Part shown: positions 20,638-29,427 of the stretch, one piece after another
Numbering within the stretch: position 1 is the stretch's first letter
Layout of the letters: each line of letters opens with the position of its first letter
Assembly: GCF_000350225.1 (NCBI RefSeq)
Contig: NW_005179169.1
Coordinates: forward strand, 459,106 to 523,105
DNA length: 64,000 nucleotides
Source of the DNA: Chondrus crispus
Taxonomy: Eukaryota > Rhodophyta > Florideophyceae > Gigartinales > Gigartinaceae
Direction of reading: 5' to 3'
Program-made: the position numbers and the translations under genes
The notes under the pieces: generated by a model
Told to the model about the DNA's origin: nothing
The model's input: only the letters and a program-made list of their open reading frames with translations
The model's database searches: none

Positions 20638-21146
20638 ATGGCGTTCAGAGCTCTCGGATCAGCCCTTGCGCGGCACGTGTCGCGGACGAACGCAGCCTCC
20701 ACGGCATGGCGACCATCCGTCGTTGCGGCGTCGCACAAGGCGTCGGCCAACCAGGCAATGTGGAGATCGTTCGCCGCGGAGCCCGGGTACCTCGACAAGG
20801 AAGACGTGACGGGGCGCGTACTCGAGGTCGTCCGCAAGTTCGAAAAGGTAAGCGTCTAGCATTGGTCTTTGCGTGGGGTCTCGCGATCCGAGCGTTGGTT
20901 GCGTCACCGGGACTGACGGATTGTGTCGTTGCGCTACGTTGTGAATGCGGACAGGTGCAACCTGAGAAAGTGAGCGCGGCATCGCACTTCGTTAACGATC
21001 TCGGGCTGGACAGCCTGGACACGGTCGAGCTGGTTATGGCGTTCGAGGACGAGTTTGCGATCGAGATTCCAGACGCGGACGCAGAGAAGATTCTGTCTTG
21101 CGGAGATGCCGTCGAGTACTTGGCTAGCAATACGCACGCCAAGTAG
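20638..21146 (+). CDS. Mitochondrial acyl carrier protein (complex I NDUFAB1 type), two exons
   Basis: Exon 1 20638-20847 (70 codons), exon 2 20955-21146; the intron 20848-20954 (GTAAGC...ACAG, 107 nt) joins in frame to read FEKVQPEKV. The spliced product is 133 aa. About 45 residues of Arg/Ala/Ser-rich, acid-free sequence ([16 protein letters not shown]) look like a mitochondrial presequence. The mature part has the ACP helix bundle, with the phosphopantetheine serine in [13 protein letters not shown] (S90) and [16 protein letters not shown]. In mitochondria this protein feeds octanoate/lipoate synthesis and, with LYR partners, complex I and Fe-S assembly. Intriguingly an LYR-like motif occurs in the ApaG gene 8 kb away, although no link is shown. 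Confidence 0.93.
20848..20954 (+). other. ACP intron, 107 nt
   Basis: GTAAGC donor and GGACAG acceptor; removal gives an unbroken ACP frame at a codon boundary (phase 0). Confidence 0.9.
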
Positions 21147-21486
21147 AAGAATCGATCTGTAGGTGCCAGTGTTCGTGGCCGGTCGTGGCTGGTAAGGGGA
21201 TTGTGGTTGGTGTGGCGTAGGGAAGGGAAATGCTTGCACTGTGTTTAGAAACACACAGAGCCATGTGCCTGGCGAATAGGTATCATGGATTGTAAATGAG
21301 GTTTTGTCCTTCCGATCGGCGTTTGTACGTTGAAAGCGCGTGTGGATAAGGAAAGTACGGAATTGAGTCGAAACAAGTTTAGTTGAACCGCATATATTTA
21401 GGTGAGACTAAAACGGTTATAATGCGACAAAAAGAAAGTTAACAGCGGGCTCATGTGACGGGCGTCTGACGGGACGGAAAGGGGAA
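21147..21486. other. Convergent 3' intergenic space (ACP / V-ATPase E)
   Basis: 340 bp between two stop codons, no gene. Must hold both polyadenylation regions. Confidence 0.5.
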
Positions 21487-22143
21487 TCACGGGTTTCCAA
21501 ACATCATGCCGCGGATCTTGGGGAGATTCTGCTGGTAAGCAATCTCTAGTCTACTCTCAAAAGTGTTCTCGACGACGATAGTTCCCCCCCGGCTCAGCAG
21601 CACCACGCCGCCAGTGCAGCTGTCTGCCAAAAATGTGTTGCGGTCCAGGTTGACGGTGACCGGGGAGCCGCTAGTGGCGACGTACTCCTCCGTGACGGAG
21701 GGGAGAAGGGCGTCCACGAGCTCGATATCTGCGGCGCGGCAGCGGACGACGACGTCGGCATCGGCGAGGACGACGAGCCCCTGCATGACGAGGGCGTTGA
21801 TGATGCTCTTGTACATGGCGGGGTCTGCGGCGGGGATGGCGGAGAGCTTCTTGGAGGCGCCGTCCATGGTCTCCTGCAGGATGTTGTCGCGGGCCTTGAG
21901 GACCTCGAGGCGCGCGGCGTTCTGCTCCGTCGACTTGGCGATCTTGCGGTTGATGTCGATTTGCTTGACCTTCTTCTCGTACTCGGCGCGGATCTTCTCG
22001 CGCGCGGACTCGACGGCGGACAGCTTGCGGATGTTGAAGTCCTCCTCGGCCTTGACGCGGATTTCGTTGGATTTGTCGTCCGCCTCCTGCTTGATGAAGG
22101 AGACCATCTGCTGGATCTGCTGCTTGACTTGCGAGTCGTTCAT
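21487..22143 (-). CDS. V-type H+-ATPase subunit E
   Basis: A 218-aa protein, close to the 225-233 usual for the family. The N-terminus (MVSFIKQEADDKSNEI, then KAEEDFNIRKLSAVESAR) is the family's conserved start of the long peripheral-stalk coiled coil. The C-terminal globular part carries ADADVVVRCRAAD, and GGVVLLSRGGTIVVENTF then SRLEIAYQQNLPKIR, which match the conserved C-terminal signature. Subunit E pairs with G in the three peripheral stalks that hold V1 to V0 in vacuolar/endosomal proton pumping. Intronless. ATG is 15 bp from a poly-G tract and divergent from the ATAD2-like gene. Confidence 0.96.
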   Translation of the reverse strand: MNDSQVKQQIQQMVSFIKQEADDKSNEIRVKAEEDFNIRKLSAVESAREKIRAEYEKKVKQIDINRKIAKSTEQNAARLEVLKARDNILQETMDGASKKLSAIPAADPAMYKSIINALVMQGLVVLADADVVVRCRAADIELVDALLPSVTEEYVATSGSPVTVNLDRNTFLADSCTGGVVLLSRGGTIVVENTFESRLEIAYQQNLPKIRGMMFGNP

Positions 22144-22806
22144 AGTGCGGGTTGTTGTGGGGGGGGGGGGGGGGGGGGAGCGGTGCGGAGGAGGGGAAAA
22201 AGCGATGCGTAGAGGAGGAGCAGGAGGAGCAGGAGGTGAGGGGGGTGCGGCGGGCGTGGGGTGCGAGATGGATGATGGGGGCTTAGGACGAGCGCTGCGT
22301 TTGCGTAATGGGAGTCATCCGTTGCCCAAAGATTGCACGCACTCCAACGACTTTCCTACCTCTCCTCACTGTAATACTGTACGGCCCAATTCGACAACTT
22401 TACACCTGTCCTCAGACTGTAAGGACCATCAGGCTGTAAGGACCGACCGCGCTCCAGCTGCCATCGGCAATTACAGCGGAGCCGCTGCGGGGCCGTGGCA
22501 CTGCAGCGGGTGCACTTCATCTGTAAGCTCAGGATTGGCGCCAACGCCGTGCACAGTGTGTTCCCCCCCCCCCTCTCAAATCCCCCAAAACCAAGGTCGA
22601 AGCCCCTTCCCCTCCCCCCCTCACCTACGGACCAAATCCTCAAATCGAGCCCACCGACAAGACTGTCATCTCCATGCTTCCCCCCCCGAAGCACCCTCCT
22701 CCCCCACCACACCGACCGCCAACCGACAACACCGTAATCTCTCCCCCCCCCCTCCGCCCCGCTCCGTCCTTCTCGCTTTCTTAATTCACCCCCGCCGCAA
22801 AACACC
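22144..22806. promoter_or_regulatory. Divergent promoter region (V-ATPase E / ATAD2-like) with poly-G and C/T tracts
   Basis: 663 bp between opposed start codons. A run of 20 G at 22159-22178 abuts the V-ATPase E start (a C tract in its 5' leader). From about 22560 to 22800 the plus strand is nearly all C/T with several C8-C10 runs and ends at CACCATGG, the ATAD2-like start. No TATA box stood out. Confidence 0.5.
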
Positions 22807-25800
22807 ATGGGCGCCGACAAGCGGCCCGTCCGCTCGTCCAAGGTCCGCGCCATGGCACGCGTTAGCATGCAACAACAGTCAGACGAGGAGGAGCTCGAGC
22901 ACCAGCTTGAACTCGGCAATCGCGAGCCAAGTCGTCGCCGCTCCTCACGCTCGCATGCAAGGGTCGTTACTATAGATAGCGATATCGATGCCCACTCGCC
23001 GCACCGCCTCCACCACCACGATGACGATGACGATGATCCGGATGACGATCACCATGACCCCAAGTCATTTGTTCAATATACCGCCCCTCGCCCCGCTCAT
23101 CACTCAAATAGTGACGAAAGCCACCAAGATGATGACGACGACGATGACGATGACGATGCACTGGACATGGGTGCGGAATATCTCGGCGCATCCTCCACCT
23201 CTGTGGCTGTCGTCACCAAATCTGGCCGCCAGGTCAAGCCGCGTCAGCTAGAGACTCCGATGTCCCCAATCCGCGCCCGTCGCAATCCTGCGCCTGCAAA
23301 CCCTACCCGTCTCGGCCGTCTGACCCGTCGTCGCTCCAAGGCTGCACCAGATTTCCCGTACAGTCCGGGGGTCAGTTCAGTCCGCGTGCGAACCCGTATC
23401 CGACAAGCACGGCCTTCCTATTCTCTCAATGAGGACGAGGATGATGACTTTGACGACGAGGATGTCTTCATGGACGGCAGCAGCAGCGTCCCCCCTCGTA
23501 TCCAGGACAAAACCACGCGCGTTTTGAGAACCCGCAGCAAGGATGAAACATCTAATGGGCATCGCCGAAGCACCAGAAACAAGACATCCTCACAATTAGA
23601 GAGCCCCCAATTAAGTGTTGACGCAAAAGACACCTCATTGGGCAATGGAATCGCAAAGGCCACCAGGGCTTCCACGCGCCAGGCCACCTATGGCACCACG
23701 CGCAAGGAAGCAGGCCGGGAGGAAGACGGCGATGGCGATTTCCCGAGCCCAGGCACCGGTGAGGAATCGGAGGACCAGGATATGCCTGATACGGGGATAC
23801 CCGACAATGCACTTGCGGATGATAGCGATTTTGTCGAGGTTCCTAGGCGTCCAAGACGAGCTTCGTCCAGGCGGAATCGGAAGACACAGCCCCGACGATC
23901 TGTGCGCTCAAAGCGGCAACGAACCAAGGAACGACCTCCGCGCCAGGAGAATCCCATCGCTCGCGAAGTAAGAAAAAGTTACCGCCCACGCAATGATTCT
24001 TTGAGAGCCTCGGACTACTATGCTGAAGCAGAAAGTAGCAGCGAGGAGAGTTCTTCTGGCGGTGAGTTTATGTTGTCACGATCACGACCAAAACGTGCTG
24101 CGGCGAGTCGAGCAGGGGATGCGATCGCGAAAAAGATGGATAATCTTAAATCCCCAATGCTCGCGGAGGGATCAATGGCGAAGCGCCCGCGCGGAAGGTA
24201 TGAACGTCGAAAAAGTCGCTTCCGCCCTGCTGGCAAAGATCCGTTTCCTTCCGATGACGATGCACTTGGTCCTGCAGGTGTGGCTGGCATCGAGCCCATT
24301 CAGGTAGACCTTGATTTGTCATGGAATGACGTCGGAGGACTTGACCATCACGTACGCGGTCTGAAGGAAATGGTGGCTCTGCCCCTCTTGTACCCTGAGA
24401 TTTTTGAAAAGTTTAACATGGAACCTCCAAAAGGCGTACTGTTCTACGGACCTCCTGGAACAGGAAAAACCCTATGTGCAAGGGCTCTAGCGGCGAGCTG
24501 TGGGCCTGAACCAGAGTCCAGTATTCCGAAAAACGACGACCCTACATCCTCAAAACAAGAAGATGCTTCGAGAGATGCCAATATGGTACAGTCGCTCCCC
24601 GCTAATACGACAAAGGTAGCTTCGCCAAAAGTGCCAAACGCGAACGGCGATTTGGGCGAAACCAAGCGCGGCGACCCGAGTCCCGATGTTGTCATGAGTG
24701 AGGCACAAGTTGATGGCAGCCAAGTTGTGGTGCCCAATGGGCCGCTTGCCGGTGCTAACGAATCCACGACGCAGGCTGCGGAAAATTTAGTGCCAGATTG
24801 CGGTGCTGGTATTGCTGCAGAACACAAGGCGGTTGTTGTGGAAAGGGGATCCGAATTGCAGGGTAAGATTGCCCAGCGGGTTCCTATTGGCGATGGTGCA
24901 GAGGCGGAAAAGGGTGAGCCAAACATAAGCCCGACAAATGCTGAAAACAGTAAGACACGGCCAAAGAAGAAGCCGCGTGTCGCCTTCTTCATGCGAAACG
25001 GTGCTGATTGCTTAAGCAAATGGGTAGGTGAAGCAGAAAGGCAGCTAAGAATGACATTTGAAGCAGCGAAAAAGCACCAGCCCTCGATTATTTTTTTCGA
25101 CGAAATCGATGGCCTTGCCCCGGTTCGCTCTAGTCGGCAGGATCAGATTCATTCATCGATCGTGTCCACTTTGCTCGGCCTCATGGATGGTCTTGACGCG
25201 CGAGGAAAAGTTGTCGTCATAGGGGCAACAAATCGAGTCGATGCAATTGATCCTGCCCTTCGACGCCCCGGTAGATTCGACCGAGAATTGATATTCACTT
25301 TGCCGAACGCCCGTGCAAGGAGAAAAATTCTCGGTATCCACACCTTGAAATGGGTACCCCCTCCGAGCTCCGAAGTTCTTGATACAGTCGCCAGCATGAC
25401 AGTAGGCTACTGTGGCGCCGATTTGAAGGCCCTATGTACAGAAGCTGCCATTCGCGCACTGCGCAGACGATACCCTCAGATCTACTCGTCCAAAGAAAAA
25501 CTTCTGATAAACACCGACGAAGTCAATGTCAAGACGCGGGACTTCATGGCGGCGATGAAGGAAATTGTTCCTGCAAGTCACCGTAGCGCCAGGACGAATG
25601 CGAGGCCCATTGCATCACGCCTTGGGGAAATCCTCAACACACCATTAGAGTCCTGCATTGCTATCCTTAAGTGCGTGTTTCCCCAGGGTCTGGAATACTC
25701 CGAGTCCGCTCCGAATCTAGAAGCTGGTCGGTCAGGGGAGACGGATAAGCCTGACAATGCTTCGCCGAAAAACCTCGATGCTGACTCTATGAGCTCCTCT

Positions 25801-27408
25801 TCTGATGACGAGTATGATGACGCAGAAATCGGCAAGGCACAAGATGGCATTGCCAACGCAGGGAAAATGCGTCCTGTTGGAGGCAACGGGAAACATATGA
25901 ACCTTCAGGTTCTCCGCCCTCGGCTTCTCATTTGCGGTATGAAGGGATTGGGACAGACGCAGATTGGTCCTGCTATTCTGTATCGCTTTGAGGGTTGCCC
26001 GGTCCATGCCATTGATTATCCATCACTGCACTCAGATGCGGGTGCTAGATGTGCTGAGGAGGCGCTAGTAACGGCCTTTCGTGAAGCGATGCGGTCTGTG
26101 CCTTCGATTTTGTACCTTCCACATCTTGACCTGTGGTGGGAATCAGCATCTCCATCATTGAGAACGACGCTTGTCATAGCCTTAAGGGATCTACCATCTG
26201 ACCTTCCCTTATTGGTACTGGCCACCGCCGATGCCCCCTTGAACGAGCTGGCGCCAGAGGTGACAGAACTGTTTGTCGAAACTGTGGAGTTGAGCGCACC
26301 TTCAGAGGCTTCCCGAAAACGTATGTTTTCGCCGCTTTTGGATGAGGCTCAGGCGATACCACGGTTCTCTCGCGCAACAGCAAAACGTCTCCGAAAGAAG
26401 CGAAGGACCGAAGTGCTTCCGATTGCACCTCCGCAAAGGCCGAAAATTCCAACAGAAGTAGAAGTTAATCGGAAGAGGCTTGAAGAAGACAAGTACATTA
26501 GAATAATGCGAATGGAAATGCGAAATTTTCTTGATACCCTAATACGTGACAATCGGTTCAAGGCATTTTGGTATCCGGTTGACCCGGATTCTGCCCCGGA
26601 TTATTACGACATTATCAAGGTACCGATGGATATTGCGAAAATTGCAAGTCAAAATGATCTGGGAAGGTATCCAACGGTGCTTGCTATGGTCAATGACTTT
26701 GATATCTTGGTGCGGAATGCGATTCAGTATAATCCGCCCAATACAGAGATGGGAGCTGCGATTCTTCGGAGAGCTCATGGCCTGATTGACATCGTGCACG
26801 CATGGGTGGATAACTTGCCGCCAGCTCTAGTGGAAACATGCAACAAAATTATTGCAGAAAGAGTCTCCAGGAAACAGAGGGAAATCACGGCGGCTCAAGC
26901 TGCGTTAACTGCTGAGACGGCGGCAGAGACGGCAGCTGAAAAGAAGTCATCTGATGATGCATCGCACGCGCCGAAGGAGATAGACGCTGATGACAAGGCA
27001 GAGCCGGATACTGGCAAGCTAGAGCCAAAAGAATTGAACATTGAGGTCAAACAATGCATTTCAGATTCGCAGATGAACGGCAACGTCATTGCTGATGTAA
27101 TAGAATCCGAGGGAGCAAAGACTTCAGAAGGGTCGCAAAAAACTCGAGCGGAAGACGAAGAAGGTGAAGTGGCAGTGGACGAGGTAGTAGTTGCGAGTCG
27201 TTCGGAGGTTATGGCGCTCGGCAAACTTCTCCTGGATGTCTCGTCCGGAGTGACTGTAGACGGTTTGGAGAGCTTATTCGTGAGATGCTCCAAGGTGTTA
27301 CGTGAAAACAGACGGAATATGAACCGTGATGAAGTTGTGAAGCATTTGATGCGGACGGCGACAGAGGCACGCGATGACCCTGCAGTTGTGGGTACGTTGG
27401 TTGAGTGA
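22807..27408 (+). CDS. ATAD2/Yta7-like AAA ATPase with bromodomain
   Basis: 1533 aa, intronless. The N-terminal ~490 residues are disordered, with acidic Asp tracts and Arg/Lys-rich patches. AAA1 follows: WNDVGGLDHHVRGLKEMV, Walker A GPPGTGKT (548-555), Walker B IIFFDEIDG (about 761), and SRQDQIHSSIVSTLLGLMDG, GATNRVDAIDPALRRPGRFDRE, all diagnostic of ATAD2/Yta7. A degenerate AAA2 (about 1035-1160) lacks a Walker A Lys (GMKGLGQTQIG). The bromodomain (about 1231-1330) has DPDSAPDYYDIIKVPMDI and the acetyl-lysine-binding Asn in IQYNPPN. The family is hexameric and handles histones H3-H4, opposing heterochromatin spread and evicting histones. Unusual: about 154 extra residues (bases about 24505-24966) lie between Walker A and the AFFMRNGADCLSKW strand, where relatives have only a handful. 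Confidence 0.95.
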   Translation: MGADKRPVRSSKVRAMARVSMQQQSDEEELEHQLELGNREPSRRRSSRSHARVVTIDSDIDAHSPHRLHHHDDDDDDPDDDHHDPKSFVQYTAPRPAHHSNSDESHQDDDDDDDDDDALDMGAEYLGASSTSVAVVTKSGRQVKPRQLETPMSPIRARRNPAPANPTRLGRLTRRRSKAAPDFPYSPGVSSVRVRTRIRQARPSYSLNEDEDDDFDDEDVFMDGSSSVPPRIQDKTTRVLRTRSKDETSNGHRRSTRNKTSSQLESPQLSVDAKDTSLGNGIAKATRASTRQATYGTTRKEAGREEDGDGDFPSPGTGEESEDQDMPDTGIPDNALADDSDFVEVPRRPRRASSRRNRKTQPRRSVRSKRQRTKERPPRQENPIAREVRKSYRPRNDSLRASDYYAEAESSSEESSSGGEFMLSRSRPKRAAASRAGDAIAKKMDNLKSPMLAEGSMAKRPRGRYERRKSRFRPAGKDPFPSDDDALGPAGVAGIEPIQVDLDLSWNDVGGLDHHVRGLKEMVALPLLYPEIFEKFNMEPPKGVLFYGPPGTGKTLCARALAASCGPEPESSIPKNDDPTSSKQEDASRDANMVQSLPANTTKVASPKVPNANGDLGETKRGDPSPDVVMSEAQVDGSQVVVPNGPLAGANESTTQAAENLVPDCGAGIAAEHKAVVVERGSELQGKIAQRVPIGDGAEAEKGEPNISPTNAENSKTRPKKKPRVAFFMRNGADCLSKWVGEAERQLRMTFEAAKKHQPSIIFFDEIDGLAPVRSSRQDQIHSSIVSTLLGLMDGLDARGKVVVIGATNRVDAIDPALRRPGRFDRELIFTLPNARARRKILGIHTLKWVPPPSSEVLDTVASMTVGYCGADLKALCTEAAIRALRRRYPQIYSSKEKLLINTDEVNVKTRDFMAAMKEIVPASHRSARTNARPIASRLGEILNTPLESCIAILKCVFPQGLEYSESAPNLEAGRSGETDKPDNASPKNLDADSMSSSSDDEYDDAEIGKAQDGIANAGKMRPVGGNGKHMNLQVLRPRLLICGMKGLGQTQIGPAILYRFEGCPVHAIDYPSLHSDAGARCAEEALVTAFREAMRSVPSILYLPHLDLWWESASPSLRTTLVIALRDLPSDLPLLVLATADAPLNELAPEVTELFVETVELSAPSEASRKRMFSPLLDEAQAIPRFSRATAKRLRKKRRTEVLPIAPPQRPKIPTEVEVNRKRLEEDKYIRIMRMEMRNFLDTLIRDNRFKAFWYPVDPDSAPDYYDIIKVPMDIAKIASQNDLGRYPTVLAMVNDFDILVRNAIQYNPPNTEMGAAILRRAHGLIDIVHAWVDNLPPALVETCNKIIAERVSRKQREITAAQAALTAETAAETAAEKKSSDDASHAPKEIDADDKAEPDTGKLEPKELNIEVKQCISDSQMNGNVIADVIESEGAKTSEGSQKTRAEDEEGEVAVDEVVVASRSEVMALGKLLLDVSSGVTVDGLESLFVRCSKVLRENRRNMNRDEVVKHLMRTATEARDDPAVVGTLVE

Positions 27409-27838
27409 GGACGTGGTGGTGGCCACGGACGAGGAATTATATGTGGTTGAGGAAAGAAGGGTTTGGTGAGCTTTTTATTTCAAAAATTGTATAATCAGTT
27501 GGAAGGTGCGGTCGTGGCAGTTAGCAATGTATGTAGGGATAGCGGCAGTTGAGAGGAGGTAAGGCGTGAGAAGGTGACGGGTTTTGACGCGGTGGTTTAC
27601 AGACCGCATGCCCCCGTGAGAGAAAATGGCACAGCAATGACAGTGACCACTGCATGGACGCAGTAATCAACCGCGACTCCATCATTGGAGTTTGCAACAA
27701 CATCAACAGATCGCAAAGCATTGTACATAAAAAGCTTCGCAACAAAAACGTTTTGACGTTGAAGGCTGACAATCAAGCCTCAATGCATCCATGAGGCACA
27801 TATTGCTCCAGTATCATCTTCTCCCCACATCGTCATTC
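27409..27838. other. Convergent 3' intergenic space (ATAD2-like / ApaG)
   Basis: 430 bp without gene features; both flanking genes end here. Confidence 0.45.
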
Positions 27839-28595
27839 CTACTCCCCTTGGTGTTTCGGCAGGGGCCCTCCCCTCCCCTCTCCTCTCTCGTTCCTCTCCT
27901 CCCCCACCGGAGCGCGATAGCTAAACGGCTTCACTGGGACCTGCAACATCCTCCGTTCCCCCCTGCCAATGAAAACATAATGGCCGCTCTGCGTCCCCAC
28001 CGGCGTGCTCAGCGGCACGCCGCTCGAGTACTCATAGCTCTCGCTCGGCGCCAGCACAGGAAAAGCCCCGACCACGCCTGGCCCCTCCACACTCGTAACC
28101 CTCCCATCCAAGTCGCGAATCGTCCACGCCCTACTAAGCAGCTGCACGGTCTCCGGCGAGTCGTTCTCAATTCTGACCTGGTACCTAAAGAAAAACCGCT
28201 CGCGGTCCGACCCGTGATACGAGCTCTCCACGGCGACGTGAATGCCGAAGCGCTCGGCGTCGCTGGCCGTGTCGTACACGAGGTGGCGCAGCGCGGCCAC
28301 GCGCGCGTTGAGGTGCTTGAGCGCGGCGAAGCCCGCGGCGGTCTCGACGGCGGCCAGCTCGGGGGCGAGGGCGGCGTCGGCAAGGCGGCGCGCCACNNNN
28401 NNNTACTCCCGGCGCCCGCACGTCCAGCAGCCCGCGCAGCTCGCGCGGCAGCGGCGCCGCCGCCGCCGCCTTCAGCAGGCGCAGCTCGCGCGGCCGCAGC
28501 GACGCGCACCGCGACAGCTCGTGCTGCAGCTGCGAGGCAGAGTGCAGCACCGCGCGGTACAGCGCGCGCGAGGCGCGCGGGGGCAGCACGCTCAT
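27839..28595 (-). CDS. ApaG-domain protein with LYR-like N-terminus; 7-N gap inside
   Basis: The ATG at 28595 starts MSVLPPRASRALYRAVLHSA, containing an L-Y-R motif followed by a Leu-rich amphipathic stretch as in LYR-type mitochondrial adaptors. After the N gap (28397-28403) the frame continues as a helical segment (LKHLNARVAALRHLVYDTA, as in ApaG-associated UVR-like helices) and then a full ApaG/DUF525 fold: FFFRYQVRIENDSPETVQLL, SRAWTIRDLDGRV, GPGVVGAFPVLAPSESYEYS, SGVPLSTPVGTQSGHY. The two sides of the gap differ by one frame, so the real gap length must not equal seven or bases are wrong. ApaG domains are Ig-like; eukaryotic ones occur in FBXO3 and PDIP38 and may bind protein or nucleotides. 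The LYR assignment is weak. Confidence 0.8.
28397..28403. other. Sequencing/assembly gap (7 N)
   Basis: Seven N in a very GC-rich stretch of the ApaG gene. Flanking frames do not match unless the true gap is of different length. Confidence 0.95.
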
Positions 28596-29427
28596 GAGGG
28601 ACGCGCTAGGAGGGCTTGGGCATGGCGGGAGGGAGGACGTGGAAGGGAGGACGTGGAAGGGAGAGGGGGATGGCGGAGGGCAGGCTCAACGCGTATGGGT
28701 GAAGTGAGAGGCCCCACCCCCCCAAGCAAGGCATCGGTGGCGCGGTGTGCACGTGATGGTGCGTCATACAGTTGTGTGGTGTAGCAGTTGGAAAAGCTTG
28801 AATCTGATTACTGTAATGAAATGTACGTGTACACGTTTCCATGTGGAATAGTGGCTCTCCATGGAGGTCGTACTACGTACTGAGGGCCCTCAGGGCCTCC
28901 TTTAAGACAGCATGGACGGGCATGTTTGGACATGTATGTAGAGGTTTTGTCGAGGGTGCATGAAGCGGGGGGACGGGGGGCGTGGTAGATACGGAAAAGG
29001 AAAGTCGGGCAAGTAGATCATGGTTTTGTGCGTGGGACGTTTTTTCCTCCGGAGAGGTCGTAGAGGTTTTGTCGAGGGTGCATGCATGCACAATTGATGT
29101 ACCGTACGAGTGCGCCTTGAGGTACTCACGGGTACTGCAGTTTCTTTTTCTGATGGCGTGACGCTCAGACGGCGTGAACCTCAGGCCTTGGCCTAGTGCC
29201 ATGCCGCAGTGGCTGCTTGCGCGGTGGTAGAGAATCCGTTTAAAACGAGTACAAACGTGAGAGCGAGAGCGAGCTTGAAGATTGATCGCTCTGGATTGCC
29301 CCGAATCTCTCTCAATCCAATGCGTTTGCATTTGCATTTTTATAAACCTCTTTTGGTCCAGCTTGCACCTCTCTCAAAGTACCACCCCAACTTTCTCCCT
29401 CTCCGCGCACACCCCCATCCCCCAGCA
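28596..29427. other. Divergent intergenic region (ApaG / SerB-like) with direct repeats
   Basis: 832 bp. A 25-bp direct repeat beginning GTAGAGGTTTTGTCGAGGGT occurs at 28938-28962 and 29060-29084 without mismatch. GGACGTGGAAGGGAG is duplicated near 28636-28665. The last 100 bp are C/T-rich before the SerB-like start. Repeats could be regulatory sites of the divergent pair. Confidence 0.6.
28938..29084. repeat. 25-bp direct repeat, 122 bp apart
   Basis: Identical copies at 28938-28962 and 29060-29084 in the divergent promoter region. Confidence 0.9.

Noticed and set aside
21563-22975. 470-codon plus-strand ORF antisense to V-ATPase E and into ATAD2-like
   Set aside because: Shadow of the V-ATPase E coding strand plus low-complexity C/T leader.
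27791-28597. Plus-strand ORF through the N gap
   Set aside because: Antisense shadow of the ApaG gene in very GC-rich DNA.
29209-29427. Longer N-terminus for the SerB-like protein
   Set aside because: The in-frame extension lacks homology; the first ACT domain starts just after the ATG at 29428.
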